6,253 nt of DNA. It comes from JBCBWG01 sp036804185. Lineage in GTDB: Bacteria > Pseudomonadota > Alphaproteobacteria > Rhizobiales > Hyphomicrobiaceae. The stretch spans positions 1 to 6,253 of the forward strand of contig JBHJOC010000083.1 of the NCBI GenBank assembly GCA_050330095.1. Direction: 5' to 3'. Numbering within the stretch: position 1 is the stretch's first letter; every line of letters begins with the position of its first letter. The position numbers and the translations under genes are program-made. The notes beneath the pieces were generated by a model. It was not told the origin of the DNA and made no database searches. It saw only the letters and a list, made by a program, of their open reading frames with translations. Positions 1-5,720 of this stretch are shown here, in pieces.

Positions 1-744
1 CCGCGCGATGCGCGCGCGCGCGTAGGCGAGCTGCTGCTTTGAAATCGTGACCGCATTGACGCGATGGCCGGCTGCAACAGCATGTTCGACAAAGCCGCCC
101 CAACCACAGCCGATCTCGAGCAGATGGCTGTGCCGGGCAACGTCGAGCGCCTCGAGAACCGCGGCATATTTCGCATTCTGTGCAGCTTCGAGCGTCGCGT
201 CGGGTTCGAGAAACAGGGCGCTCGAGTAGGTCATGCCTGGATCGAGCCAGAGTTCGTAGAACGGGTTGCCGAGGTCGTAATGTGCGGCGATGTTGCGTCT
301 CGAGCCATCACGCGTGTTGTCGCGACCGATATGGTAGCGCCGGTCGGCCCGGCGGGTCTGGAAAATCCCGCGGCCTTGCTCGGTCAACGCAGGACGATTA
401 TCGATGAAGAACCTGAACACCGAGGCGAGATCGTTGATCTCGACGCGCTCGGACATGTAGGCTTCGGCGAAGCCAAGAGTGCCGCGGCGGACGCAAGCGG
501 CAAGCGCTGAATAGCTATTGAACGCCACCTGAGGCAACTCAACTGTGGCGTTCGAATGATATGAGCCTGCGGCACCAGGTGATCCGAAAACCCGTCTGCG
601 GCCCGACGGCAGCGTGACCGCGATGTTCCCGATGATGCGATTGCTCAACACTCTGTCGCACAAGGCGAGGACCAATCCGTCTCGGAACCAAGCCAAGCGC
701 GCGGCACGAGCCGGACGAGGGTGGGCGATATTCTGATCAAGCAT
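1..744 (-). CDS. Cyclopropane-fatty-acyl-phospholipid synthase-like SAM methyltransferase (partial, C-terminus outside window)
   Basis: The frame is open from ATG at 744 to the window edge and gives the first 248 residues of a family usually about 380-420 long. CFA synthases transfer the SAM methyl group to the double bond of unsaturated acyl chains in membrane phospholipids. Visible motifs: an N-terminal substrate-domain stretch with GFAEAYMSERVE around residues 90-101; HYDLGNPFY at 155-163; MTYSSALF at 171-178; and the SAM-binding LEIGCGWGGF at 209-218. S175 aligns with the Cys that most members have (Cys139 in E. coli Cfa), reported to help bind bicarbonate. The other bicarbonate ligands lie beyond the window. 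The start overlaps the DUF1365 stop by 8 bases (ATGCTTGA), and only a weak GGAAG lies 11 bases upstream, so coupled translation is likely. Family assignment is firm. Whether it cyclopropanates or only methylates is open, so no symbol is given. Confidence 0.92.
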   Translation of the reverse strand, partial: MLDQNIAHPRPARAARLAWFRDGLVLALCDRVLSNRIIGNIAVTLPSGRRRVFGSPGAAGSYHSNATVELPQVAFNSYSALAACVRRGTLGFAEAYMSERVEINDLASVFRFFIDNRPALTEQGRGIFQTRRADRRYHIGRDNTRDGSRRNIAAHYDLGNPFYELWLDPGMTYSSALFLEPDATLEAAQNAKYAAVLEALDVARHSHLLEIGCGWGGFVEHAVAAGHRVNAVTISKQQLAYARARIAR

Positions 745-1543
745 GCGTGCTGTTGCTTCCGGTCGGCGGATGGTTGCGATAGGCGGCCGAGAAAGCCGGA
801 GACCGATGCCTGCGGATCAAGGGGACACCCTTGAGGAATAGTCTCAGCGCCTCGAAATGGATTGCTCCGATCACTCTTTGTGTGAGCAGCGGCCAGCGCA
901 ATACGTGACGTCGTATGGTCTCGGACGTCAACGGAACTTGTCGCCCAGAGAAGTGTGTTCTGAGCACTGGGCCATGTTCATCGCGATAATGAACGCCGAT
1001 CGTGAGGTATGCGCCGGGCTCTGTCAGGTGAAAGCCGTAGCGGCCTGAGCCGGGCGTGAAGGGCGAAACAGACATCTCCTTCGCGCAGGACTGGCGGTAG
1101 ATGCCAGCATCGGTGGCCGGACCTGACGCGACAACGTAGGTCTTGCGCTCGCCAAAAGTGTTGTTGACCTCATAGGCCAGCGCTCCGAGCTGGCCGCTGC
1201 TGTCGTAGCCATAAAAGACCGTCAGCGGATTGAAGACGTAGCCAACGACGCGGGGATAGCAAACCATGATGATGCGGGAGCCGAACGCTGCGAGGCCTGC
1301 CTCACCTAGCAAACCGCGCACGTGATCGGCGATCGGGCCCTCGCCCGTGCCGTGATCGCGATCATGGATCGCGAGCAAGCCGAACCTGTTGTAGGCGAGG
1401 CCGCGGACGCTGCGGCTGAGTTCTGTGAGCTTGTCGAGATCGAGCGCGAGCGTGAACACGCTATAGCGCAGGTGATGACGTTTCGGACGGACGCGCGCGT
1501 GGACGACATCACCTGTGTAAATCCATCCAAGCCTATCGCTCAC
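737..1543 (-). CDS. DUF1365 family protein
   Basis: A 268-residue protein of the DUF1365 family, whose biochemical role is not established. Family hallmarks: a start-proximal YTGDVVHARVRPKRHHLRY around residues 9-27, PRVVGYVFNPLTVFYGYD at 97-114, EVNNTFGERKTY at 125-136, and KEMSVSPFTPGSGRY at 155-169. I chose GTG at 1543 over ATG at 1591. GTG overlaps the upstream flavoprotein stop as GTGA, a GAGG lies about 10 bases upstream, and the family usually begins just before the Y-x-G-x-V-x-H motif; the ATG would add 16 unconserved residues inside the flavoprotein gene. No signal peptide is evident. It sits between an FAD oxidase-like gene and a CFA-synthase-like gene, a recurrent bacterial arrangement, so a role in acyl-chain modification is inferred from context only. 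Confidence 0.92.
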   Translation of the reverse strand: MSDRLGWIYTGDVVHARVRPKRHHLRYSVFTLALDLDKLTELSRSVRGLAYNRFGLLAIHDRDHGTGEGPIADHVRGLLGEAGLAAFGSRIIMVCYPRVVGYVFNPLTVFYGYDSSGQLGALAYEVNNTFGERKTYVVASGPATDAGIYRQSCAKEMSVSPFTPGSGRYGFHLTEPGAYLTIGVHYRDEHGPVLRTHFSGRQVPLTSETIRRHVLRWPLLTQRVIGAIHFEALRLFLKGVPLIRRHRSPAFSAAYRNHPPTGSNSTHA

Positions 1544-2913
1544 GGCACTGCGACCTCGGCAGTCGGGAGCGATGGTCGATCGAGCGGGCATTGGAGCCCA
1601 CCAAGCAGCAATCGATCGTTCATGCCGGGCAACGTCCAGGGACGGGCGCGGCCGCTCACGTTCTCAGCCGCAGCCAAGCCCGACTGCAGTGCATCCTCAT
1701 GGAAGCCGAAGCCGAAATAGCTGCCGCAGAACCACGTGGCGCGCCGCCCCTGCAGTGCCCAGAGCTTCTCCTGGGCGCGCATGGCGCGACCATCGAAAAC
1801 GGGATGGCGGTAGGCGACCACGGTGGCGGTGTGCTCGGTGGCAGGGGCGCGCGGCGGATTGAGGGTCACGAACCAGTCTGTTGTCGTTGGCAAGGGCTGC
1901 AGGCAGTTCATCCAATAGCTGACCACCAGTTGGTCATCGCGCTCAGGAGCGATGTAGTTCCAGGACGACCACAGACGGCGGCGCCGCGGCATCAAGCTCG
2001 CATCTCGGTGGAGATAAGCGGTATTTGGAGCATACGCAAATTGCGACAGAACCGATCGCTCGACGTCACAAGCGTCCGTGATCAGCGCCAGCGCCTGATC
2101 GGCGTGGCAAGCCAGCACGCAGGCATCGAACACCTCGTCCTCATGGCCATCCGAGGTGACGAGCACGCGGCCGTTCTCGCGCCGAACGGAACGCACAGGC
2201 GCCGATGTGCGAAGTTCTCCGCTGATCGCTTCGGTGAGCTTTGCGACATAGCGTCGGCTGCCGCCCTCGACCGTGCGCCACTGCGGCCGGTTGCGAACCT
2301 TTAGCAGGCCGTGGTTCGAAAAGAACCGCGCAAACGCGGCCGCCGGGAACGCGAGCATGTCCGACGCTGGCGTCGACCAGATCGCAGCCCCCATGGGCAC
2401 GATATGGCGTTCGATGAATGCAGGCGAATAAGCCCGTTGCGCAAGCCAGTCTCCGAGCGAGGGGCCATCGGTCCGCGCGCGCGTCGGATCGGACAGCGCG
2501 GCCAAGGCTTCTGCGTCCCGGAAGAAGCGCAGAATGTCGCGCGTCATTTGCCAGTGCGCCGGGCTGAGAGCGTTGCTCGGCTGGCCGAACAGGCCCCTCA
2601 CGCCACTGCCGGAATATTCATACCCGCCGCCCGCGAGCGAGACGGCGAACGACATGTTTGTCGGGGCCGTTTCGACACCAATGTGCTCGAACAGCGCAAT
2701 CAGGTTCGGATAGTTCGCCGTATTATAGACGATGAAACCCGTATCAATGGCGACCGGCTTGGGTCCTTCGCCAGGACCCGGTGCCACGTCGACAGTGTTT
2801 GCATGGCCGCCAAGGCGCGCGTCTGCCTCGAACACGACGACATCTTCGGTCTGCGAGAGATGCCAGGCAGCACCAAGACCCGCGATACCGGCACCGATGA
2901 CGGCGATCCGCAT
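1540..2913 (-). CDS. FAD-dependent amine-oxidase-like flavoprotein (COG2907-type NAD/FAD-binding protein)
   Basis: A 457-residue flavoprotein. The N-terminus is a classic dinucleotide fold: GAGIAG at residues 7-12, the ribose-binding acidic residue E29 in VVVFEAD, then RLGGHANT at 33-40. A GFIVYN segment follows near 59-64, and a second FAD-contact motif, WFCGSYFGFGFHEDALQSGL, lies at 394-413. This is the COG2907/flavin amine oxidase layout of about 420-460 residues. Its substrate is unknown; there is no sign it is a true amine oxidase. Plant cyclopropane synthases carry a related FAD-oxidase-like domain fused ahead of a CFA synthase domain, and homologues in Rhodobacter belong to a sigma-E/ChrR-controlled gene set linked to furan fatty acids. 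Oxidation of methylated acyl chains is therefore a reasonable inference. ATG at 2913 lies one base after the kdsA stop (TGAGATG), with GGGG upstream; the stop overlaps the DUF1365 GTG. No signal peptide is seen. Confidence 0.93.
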   Translation of the reverse strand: MRIAVIGAGIAGLGAAWHLSQTEDVVVFEADARLGGHANTVDVAPGPGEGPKPVAIDTGFIVYNTANYPNLIALFEHIGVETAPTNMSFAVSLAGGGYEYSGSGVRGLFGQPSNALSPAHWQMTRDILRFFRDAEALAALSDPTRARTDGPSLGDWLAQRAYSPAFIERHIVPMGAAIWSTPASDMLAFPAAAFARFFSNHGLLKVRNRPQWRTVEGGSRRYVAKLTEAISGELRTSAPVRSVRRENGRVLVTSDGHEDEVFDACVLACHADQALALITDACDVERSVLSQFAYAPNTAYLHRDASLMPRRRRLWSSWNYIAPERDDQLVVSYWMNCLQPLPTTTDWFVTLNPPRAPATEHTATVVAYRHPVFDGRAMRAQEKLWALQGRRATWFCGSYFGFGFHEDALQSGLAAAENVSGRARPWTLPGMNDRLLLGGLQCPLDRPSLPTAEVAVP

Positions 2914-2914
2914 C

Positions 2915-3778
2915 TCAGGCTGCCCCGGCGGACGCGATGTTCTTCGCCACGCGGTCCAACGCCTGCAGATCGCGCAGCAGGCCCTCGAGTTCTTTCATCG
3001 GCACCATGTTGGGCCCATCCGACGGCGCCTTGTCCGGATCCTGGTGCGTCTCGATGAACAGGCCAGCCACGCCAACGGCCACGGCCGCGCGCGCGAGTAC
3101 GGGCACGAAGCGTCGGTCGCCGCCGCTCGATGTTCCCATCCCGCCAGGCTGCTGAACCGAGTGCGTGGCGTCGAACACGACGGGCGCGCCGGTAGCGGCC
3201 ATGATCGGCAAGGCGCGCATGTCAACGACCAGCGTATTATACCCAAACGAAGCCCCGCGCTCGGTCACGAGCACGTTTTGATTGCCGCTGGCCGTCACTT
3301 TGGCGACGACGTTCGTCATGTCCCAGGGCGCAAGGAACTGCCCCTTCTTGATTTTGACTACCCGCCCCGTCTGCGCAGCCGCCACCAGAAGGTCCGTCTG
3401 CCGGCACAGGAACGCGGGAATTTGCAGGACATCGGCGACCTTGGCGACTGGTTCACACTGTGCCGCCTCGTGGACGTCGGTGACGACCGGCAAGGCGAGG
3501 CTATCTCGGATCTCGGCGAACACATCGAGCGACGCGCTGAGGCCCATCCCGCGCTTGCCCGACAGGCTCGTCCGATTGGCTTTGTCGAACGATGACTTAT
3601 AGACGACACCGATGCCCAGCCGACCCGCAATCTCCTTGATCGCTCCGGCCATTTCCAGAGCATGCGACCGGCTCTCCATCTGGCATGGCCCAGCGAACAG
3701 GACGAACGGGCGCTGCTGGGACACCCTCAACGTGCCGATCGGAACTTCGGCGCGCGGGGCTGAGACGGGGTCTGCCAT
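2915..3778 (-). CDS. kdsA: 3-deoxy-8-phosphooctulonate (Kdo-8-P) synthase, metal-dependent type
   Basis: A cytosolic enzyme that condenses phosphoenolpyruvate with arabinose-5-phosphate to Kdo-8-phosphate, a precursor of the LPS inner core. The 287-residue length is typical. Motifs: AGPCQMES (29-36), KSSFDKANRTS (61-71), KIKKGQFLAPWDM (142-154), TERGASFGYNTLVVDMR (172-188), DATHSVQQPGG (203-213), and FIETHQDPDKAPSDGPN (241-257). C32, H206, E243 and D254 match, at a constant offset of 21, the Aquifex metal ligands C11, H185, E222 and D233 as I recall them. The E. coli-type metal-free enzyme has Asn at the Cys position, and the CEP...D...Q stretch at 108-119 also fits the metal class. I chose ATG at 3778, with GAGGA 11 bases upstream; an in-frame start at 3856 would add 26 unconserved residues. 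It is the first gene of the apparent operon. In many alphaproteobacteria kdsA lies near pyrG and eno, so this place is unusual. Confidence 0.97.
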   Translation of the reverse strand: MADPVSAPRAEVPIGTLRVSQQRPFVLFAGPCQMESRSHALEMAGAIKEIAGRLGIGVVYKSSFDKANRTSLSGKRGMGLSASLDVFAEIRDSLALPVVTDVHEAAQCEPVAKVADVLQIPAFLCRQTDLLVAAAQTGRVVKIKKGQFLAPWDMTNVVAKVTASGNQNVLVTERGASFGYNTLVVDMRALPIMAATGAPVVFDATHSVQQPGGMGTSSGGDRRFVPVLARAAVAVGVAGLFIETHQDPDKAPSDGPNMVPMKELEGLLRDLQALDRVAKNIASAGAA

Positions 3779-4284
3779 GGCGATCAGTTTCCTCGTTGGT
3801 CCTGGAAGACGAACGCCACGACGCTCAAAGCGCACAGAAGCCGCCCCGTGGCGCACGACGGACTGCGTGACGCTGCACCGGAAAAAGGCTCGCCGCTCGG
3901 CATCGCAACCGCCCGTCAGAATTTCGCGCTGCTCGCTCTTATCGTGTCAGGCCCATCGCGTCACCCTTGTGTGTCCTCCTGCCGCCCCCTCATTTCCCCA
4001 CGTGACGCTTATCCGACGGCTCGGCGCGCGTGTGCGACGTCGCGAGCCAAGCTGTCTGACCGCCGGAGCGGAGCACGCCGGCACTGCGCCATGGACCTGC
4101 TGCGAGACAATCAGGTCGCATGAGCCTGTCGCGGGACTGCCCCGAGCGTGCGGGTCCGGGATGGCCTGAGCAGTGTTCCTTCGCCCCTCTCAACGGAATA
4201 TTCATCCTTGATGTTCACCCTTTCGCGTCGAGAGACATGCTGTCGTGGCAGGTGCGGCCCGACCGAGTGGAGATGCAGTGCGTT
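3779..4284. other. Divergent intergenic region between kdsA and the PilZ gene
   Basis: About 506 bases with no gene I can support; the frames here are arginine- and serine-rich, without recognisable motifs. It must hold the outward promoters for the kdsA operon and the PilZ gene, but no clear -35/-10 pair stands out. Visible short elements: the nine-base direct repeat CGTGACGCT at 3866-3874 and 4001-4009, a CACGTG hexamer at 3999-4004 touching the second copy, and the perfect 10-base palindrome GCGACGTCGC at 4034-4043. In such GC-rich DNA these could be chance, and none is assigned to a regulator. Confidence 0.5.
3790..3794 (-). promoter_or_regulatory. Ribosome binding site of kdsA (decides the start)
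   Basis: On the minus strand GAGGA stands 11 bases before the ATG at 3778. It supports that start over the longer in-frame one at 3856. Confidence 0.6.
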
Positions 4285-4980
4285 ATGGGGTCCATTCTTT
4301 CATCGCGGACGTCTCGGTCATCGTTGCGAGAGCGGCAGGCGCAACGAATCCGCGAGCAATTGGAACGACGACGCCTTGGCCTGCCCGCAGATGGTGTCGG
4401 CGGAGCACCAAGTGTTGGCGCCGCCGCCGAATACGGCCTTGGCGCTGAGCGGACCCCTGCTCGAGACGAAAAGCCGCTCGCCGCCAATTTTGCGCAGCAA
4501 CGATTTTCAGATCGCATGGCGCGCGTGGCGAGCCGGGTCATCCCTGACGCGGATGGGGTTTCGGTGAGCGACAAGGCCCAGCCGCCCGATCCCGGCGAGA
4601 CGGAAGCAAACAGCAACCAGCGTTTCGCCCGCCGACGGCCTGTCAAAGCGAAAGCTCACATTCTTCAGCCGCAAACCAATGTCCCCGTCGAATGCACCGT
4701 GCGCGACATCTCGTCGACCGGCGTCCTGATCCATCTCCCGGTTGAACTTCACTCGGTGTCGCGGGCAGGCGAGTACGTCAACCCACGCTTCTGCCTGGTG
4801 ATGCCGTCGGAACGCATGGAGGTCGACTGCGAGATCGCTTGGCGCTCAGGCCACAGGATCGGCGCCCGCTTCACGTCGGCCATGCGGTTTGCAACGGTCG
4901 ATGACAAGAAACGTGGAGCAGGAAATGCGCGCCAGCCCGAAAAGGGCAGCGGTCTCGTGGGGCGCCTTTTCGGGCGTTAG
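4285..4980 (+). CDS. PilZ-domain protein, probable c-di-GMP receptor
   Basis: A 231-residue cytosolic protein. The PilZ domain covers roughly residues 111-205. Both parts of the c-di-GMP motif are intact: RFARR (R113, R117; RxxxR) and DISSTG (D141, S143, G146; DxSxxG). Beta-rich segments follow, such as MEVDCEIAWRSGHRIGARF. The first half has no recognised domain: a basic, highly charged possible helix at about 14-31 (LRERQAQRIREQLERRRLG), then a Pro/Ala/Gly-rich, probably disordered stretch to about 110. There is no membrane segment and no enzymatic domain, so it probably acts by binding a partner, which cannot be identified here. ATG at 4285 is preferred, with GGAG 12 bases upstream. In-frame ATGs at 4273, 4237 and 4120 exist but lack good spacing or give unlikely peptide. 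It diverges from kdsA and appears monocistronic. Confidence 0.87.
   Translation: MGSILSSRTSRSSLRERQAQRIREQLERRRLGLPADGVGGAPSVGAAAEYGLGAERTPARDEKPLAANFAQQRFSDRMARVASRVIPDADGVSVSDKAQPPDPGETEANSNQRFARRRPVKAKAHILQPQTNVPVECTVRDISSTGVLIHLPVELHSVSRAGEYVNPRFCLVMPSERMEVDCEIAWRSGHRIGARFTSAMRFATVDDKKRGAGNARQPEKGSGLVGRLFGR
4935..4975 (+). repeat. 11-base inverted repeat at the 3' end of the PilZ gene
   Basis: GCCCGAAAAGG (4935-4945) is exactly complementary to CCTTTTCGGGC (4965-4975), with a 19-base loop, ending five bases before the stop codon is complete. It overlaps codons for the last residues. It could stabilise the mRNA end or act with the downstream hairpin in termination, but no T-run follows. 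It may also be chance. Confidence 0.4.
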
Positions 4981-5011
4981 ACGGCGTCGCGTCGCCAGCG
5001 ACGCGTCATGC

Positions 5012-5065
5012 CGATCAGAAGTCGCAGCCCCGCGCGCAGCAGGCGCGCTCAGCGACTTCTGATCG
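5012..5065. terminator. Long hairpin between convergent genes, probable bidirectional terminator
   Basis: CGATCAGAAGTCGC (5012-5025) and its exact complement (5052-5065) form a 14-base-pair stem. The 26-base loop contains a second stem, GCGCGC (5032-5037 with 5043-5048), around a five-base loop. It lies between the PilZ stop (4980) and the stop of the convergent small gene (5085), where a shared terminator is expected. Neither side has a T-run, so it is not a textbook intrinsic terminator; it may block 3' exonucleases or work together with Rho. Confidence 0.6.
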
Positions 5066-5084
5066 CAAGGCCGGTCCTACGGGC

Positions 5085-5423
5085 TCAGGGGCAGAACCAG
5101 ATGGGACCAACGATGATGCAGCCACGCCGGCGCCAATCCCGCGGCCGGCTCGAATAGCGCCGCCAGTTTGCGGGCGCACGCCCGTAGCGACGGCCTGGCA
5201 CGTAGCGGCGGCGATCAAAGCGGCGGCGATCGACGCGGCGCCTGTCGCCACGACGGTTGATCGTGCCTCGCCTCGGCGCAGCTCTGCGCTGCTGGACGTG
5301 TTCCAAAGCCCCGGCAGTGGATTGGCCAGCCAGCGCATGTTTCGGCACCGTCGTGACCGCGGCCGATGCGGCGGAGACGCAGAGCAGCGGCAGGAGCGCC
5401 GCGAGTAAGATACTGAGTTTCAA
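5085..5423 (-). CDS. Small secreted arginine-rich protein (hypothetical)
   Basis: A 112-residue protein I cannot assign to a named family. It begins with a clear Sec signal peptide: K2, a hydrophobic core at about 3-16, and a cut probably after SAASA (residue 21 or 22). The residue before C15 is Leu, which argues against a lipoprotein. The mature part is strongly basic, with the five-residue unit DRRR plus V, F or Y three times in a row near residues 59-75, then RR/RY-rich sequence. It ends in RRRGCIIVGPIWFCP, where C102 and C111 frame a hydrophobic turn and could form a disulfide in the periplasm. The start is TTG at 5423, supported by GGGAG eight bases upstream and by the signal peptide beginning right there; no ATG is available. 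Role unknown; a periplasmic or envelope protein binding polyanions or LPS is only a guess. It appears monocistronic and convergent with the PilZ gene. Confidence 0.78.
   Translation of the reverse strand: MKLSILLAALLPLLCVSAASAAVTTVPKHALAGQSTAGALEHVQQRRAAPRRGTINRRGDRRRVDRRRFDRRRYVPGRRYGRAPANWRRYSSRPRDWRRRGCIIVGPIWFCP
5204..5231 (-). repeat. Tandem 15-base repeat encoding DRRR units
   Basis: The 13-base sequence AGCGGCGGCGATC (plus-strand reading) occurs at 5204-5216 and again at 5219-5231, a period of 15 bases. A diverged third unit follows. The period equals five codons and explains the DRRR-V/F/Y repeats, so the small gene has grown or varied by in-frame tandem duplication. Confidence 0.7.
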
Positions 5424-5431
5424 CTGTCGTT

Positions 5432-5436
5432 CTCCC
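5432..5436 (-). promoter_or_regulatory. Shine-Dalgarno deciding a TTG start
   Basis: GGGAG on the minus strand, preceded by an A6 run (5442-5437), stands eight bases before the TTG at 5423. It is the main evidence that the small secreted protein starts at TTG. Confidence 0.7.
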
Positions 5437-5646
5437 TTTTTTCAGCGATGGGGACTCAAAGGTCCCCTGGTTGACCTGAGGGCCGTGACCTGCTGTTACA
5501 ACCCTACGGATGGCTCGGTTGCACTGCGAGCAGTGCTCCATGGGCGAACGTCGGGGAGGGGGCGAGGGGTCGATCTGGCCTCAAGAGTTGGGCACGATGG
5601 CTGACCCATGGGATCGAGCGGACCAACTGCGGCGGCAAACATGCCC

Positions 5647-5675
5647 TTGCGTTCATCGAGTGGTCGGACTATGAG
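5647..5675 (+). promoter_or_regulatory. Candidate sigma-70-type promoter for tRNA-Arg
   Basis: TTGCGT (5647-5652) and TATGAG (5670-5675) are separated by exactly 17 bases and end 45 bases before the tRNA. The match to consensus is partial (3 of 6 and 4 of 6), so position and spacing carry most of the argument. Confidence 0.25.
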
Positions 5676-5720
5676 ACCGGCTCCGCGTCAACCGACGCGC
5701 ATGCGGGCCCCGCCCGCCAA

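Larger units (their letters stand above)
5424..5720. other. Intergenic region upstream of the small secreted gene and of tRNA-Arg
   Basis: No gene is supported in about 297 bases. Two small hairpins are visible. GGGGAC (5450-5455) pairs with GTCCCC (5462-5467) around six bases, 27 bases before the TTG start on the minus strand; a GANTC site (GACTC, 5453-5457) lies in it. GCACTG (5521-5526) pairs with CAGTGC (5531-5536) around four bases. Either could be a 5'-UTR structure or an operator. I find no convincing minus-strand -35/-10 pair. Confidence 0.45.

Noticed and set aside
64..510. Plus-strand frame of 148 residues opposite the CFA-synthase-like gene
   Set aside because: The minus strand here encodes HYDLGNPFY and LEIGCGWGGF motifs in one frame open to the window edge, so the plus frame is a shadow.
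1544..1591. N-terminal extension of DUF1365 to ATG at 1591
   Set aside because: The 16 extra residues are unlike the family and would overlap the flavoprotein gene by 52 bases; GTG at 1543 gives a standard 4-base overlap.
1591..3595. Long plus-strand frames (about 237, 248 and 287 residues) opposite the flavoprotein and kdsA genes
   Set aside because: They lie antisense to genes with clear family motifs, have Arg/Ala/His-rich sequence without domains, and reflect the scarcity of stop codons in GC-rich DNA.
4120..4284. Longer PilZ protein starting at ATG 4120
   Set aside because: The added 55 residues look non-coding, and no suitable ribosome binding site was seen for that start; ATG 4285 has GGAG at good spacing.
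4988..5005. CGCGTCGC/GCGACGCG inverted repeat just after the PilZ stop as a terminator
   Set aside because: The two-base gap leaves no proper loop and no T-run follows; the larger hairpin at 5012-5065 is a far better candidate.
5015..5338. Minus-strand frame of 107 residues overlapping the small secreted gene
   Set aside because: It is a frame shadow of the gene with the signal peptide and Shine-Dalgarno, and it runs through the terminator hairpin.
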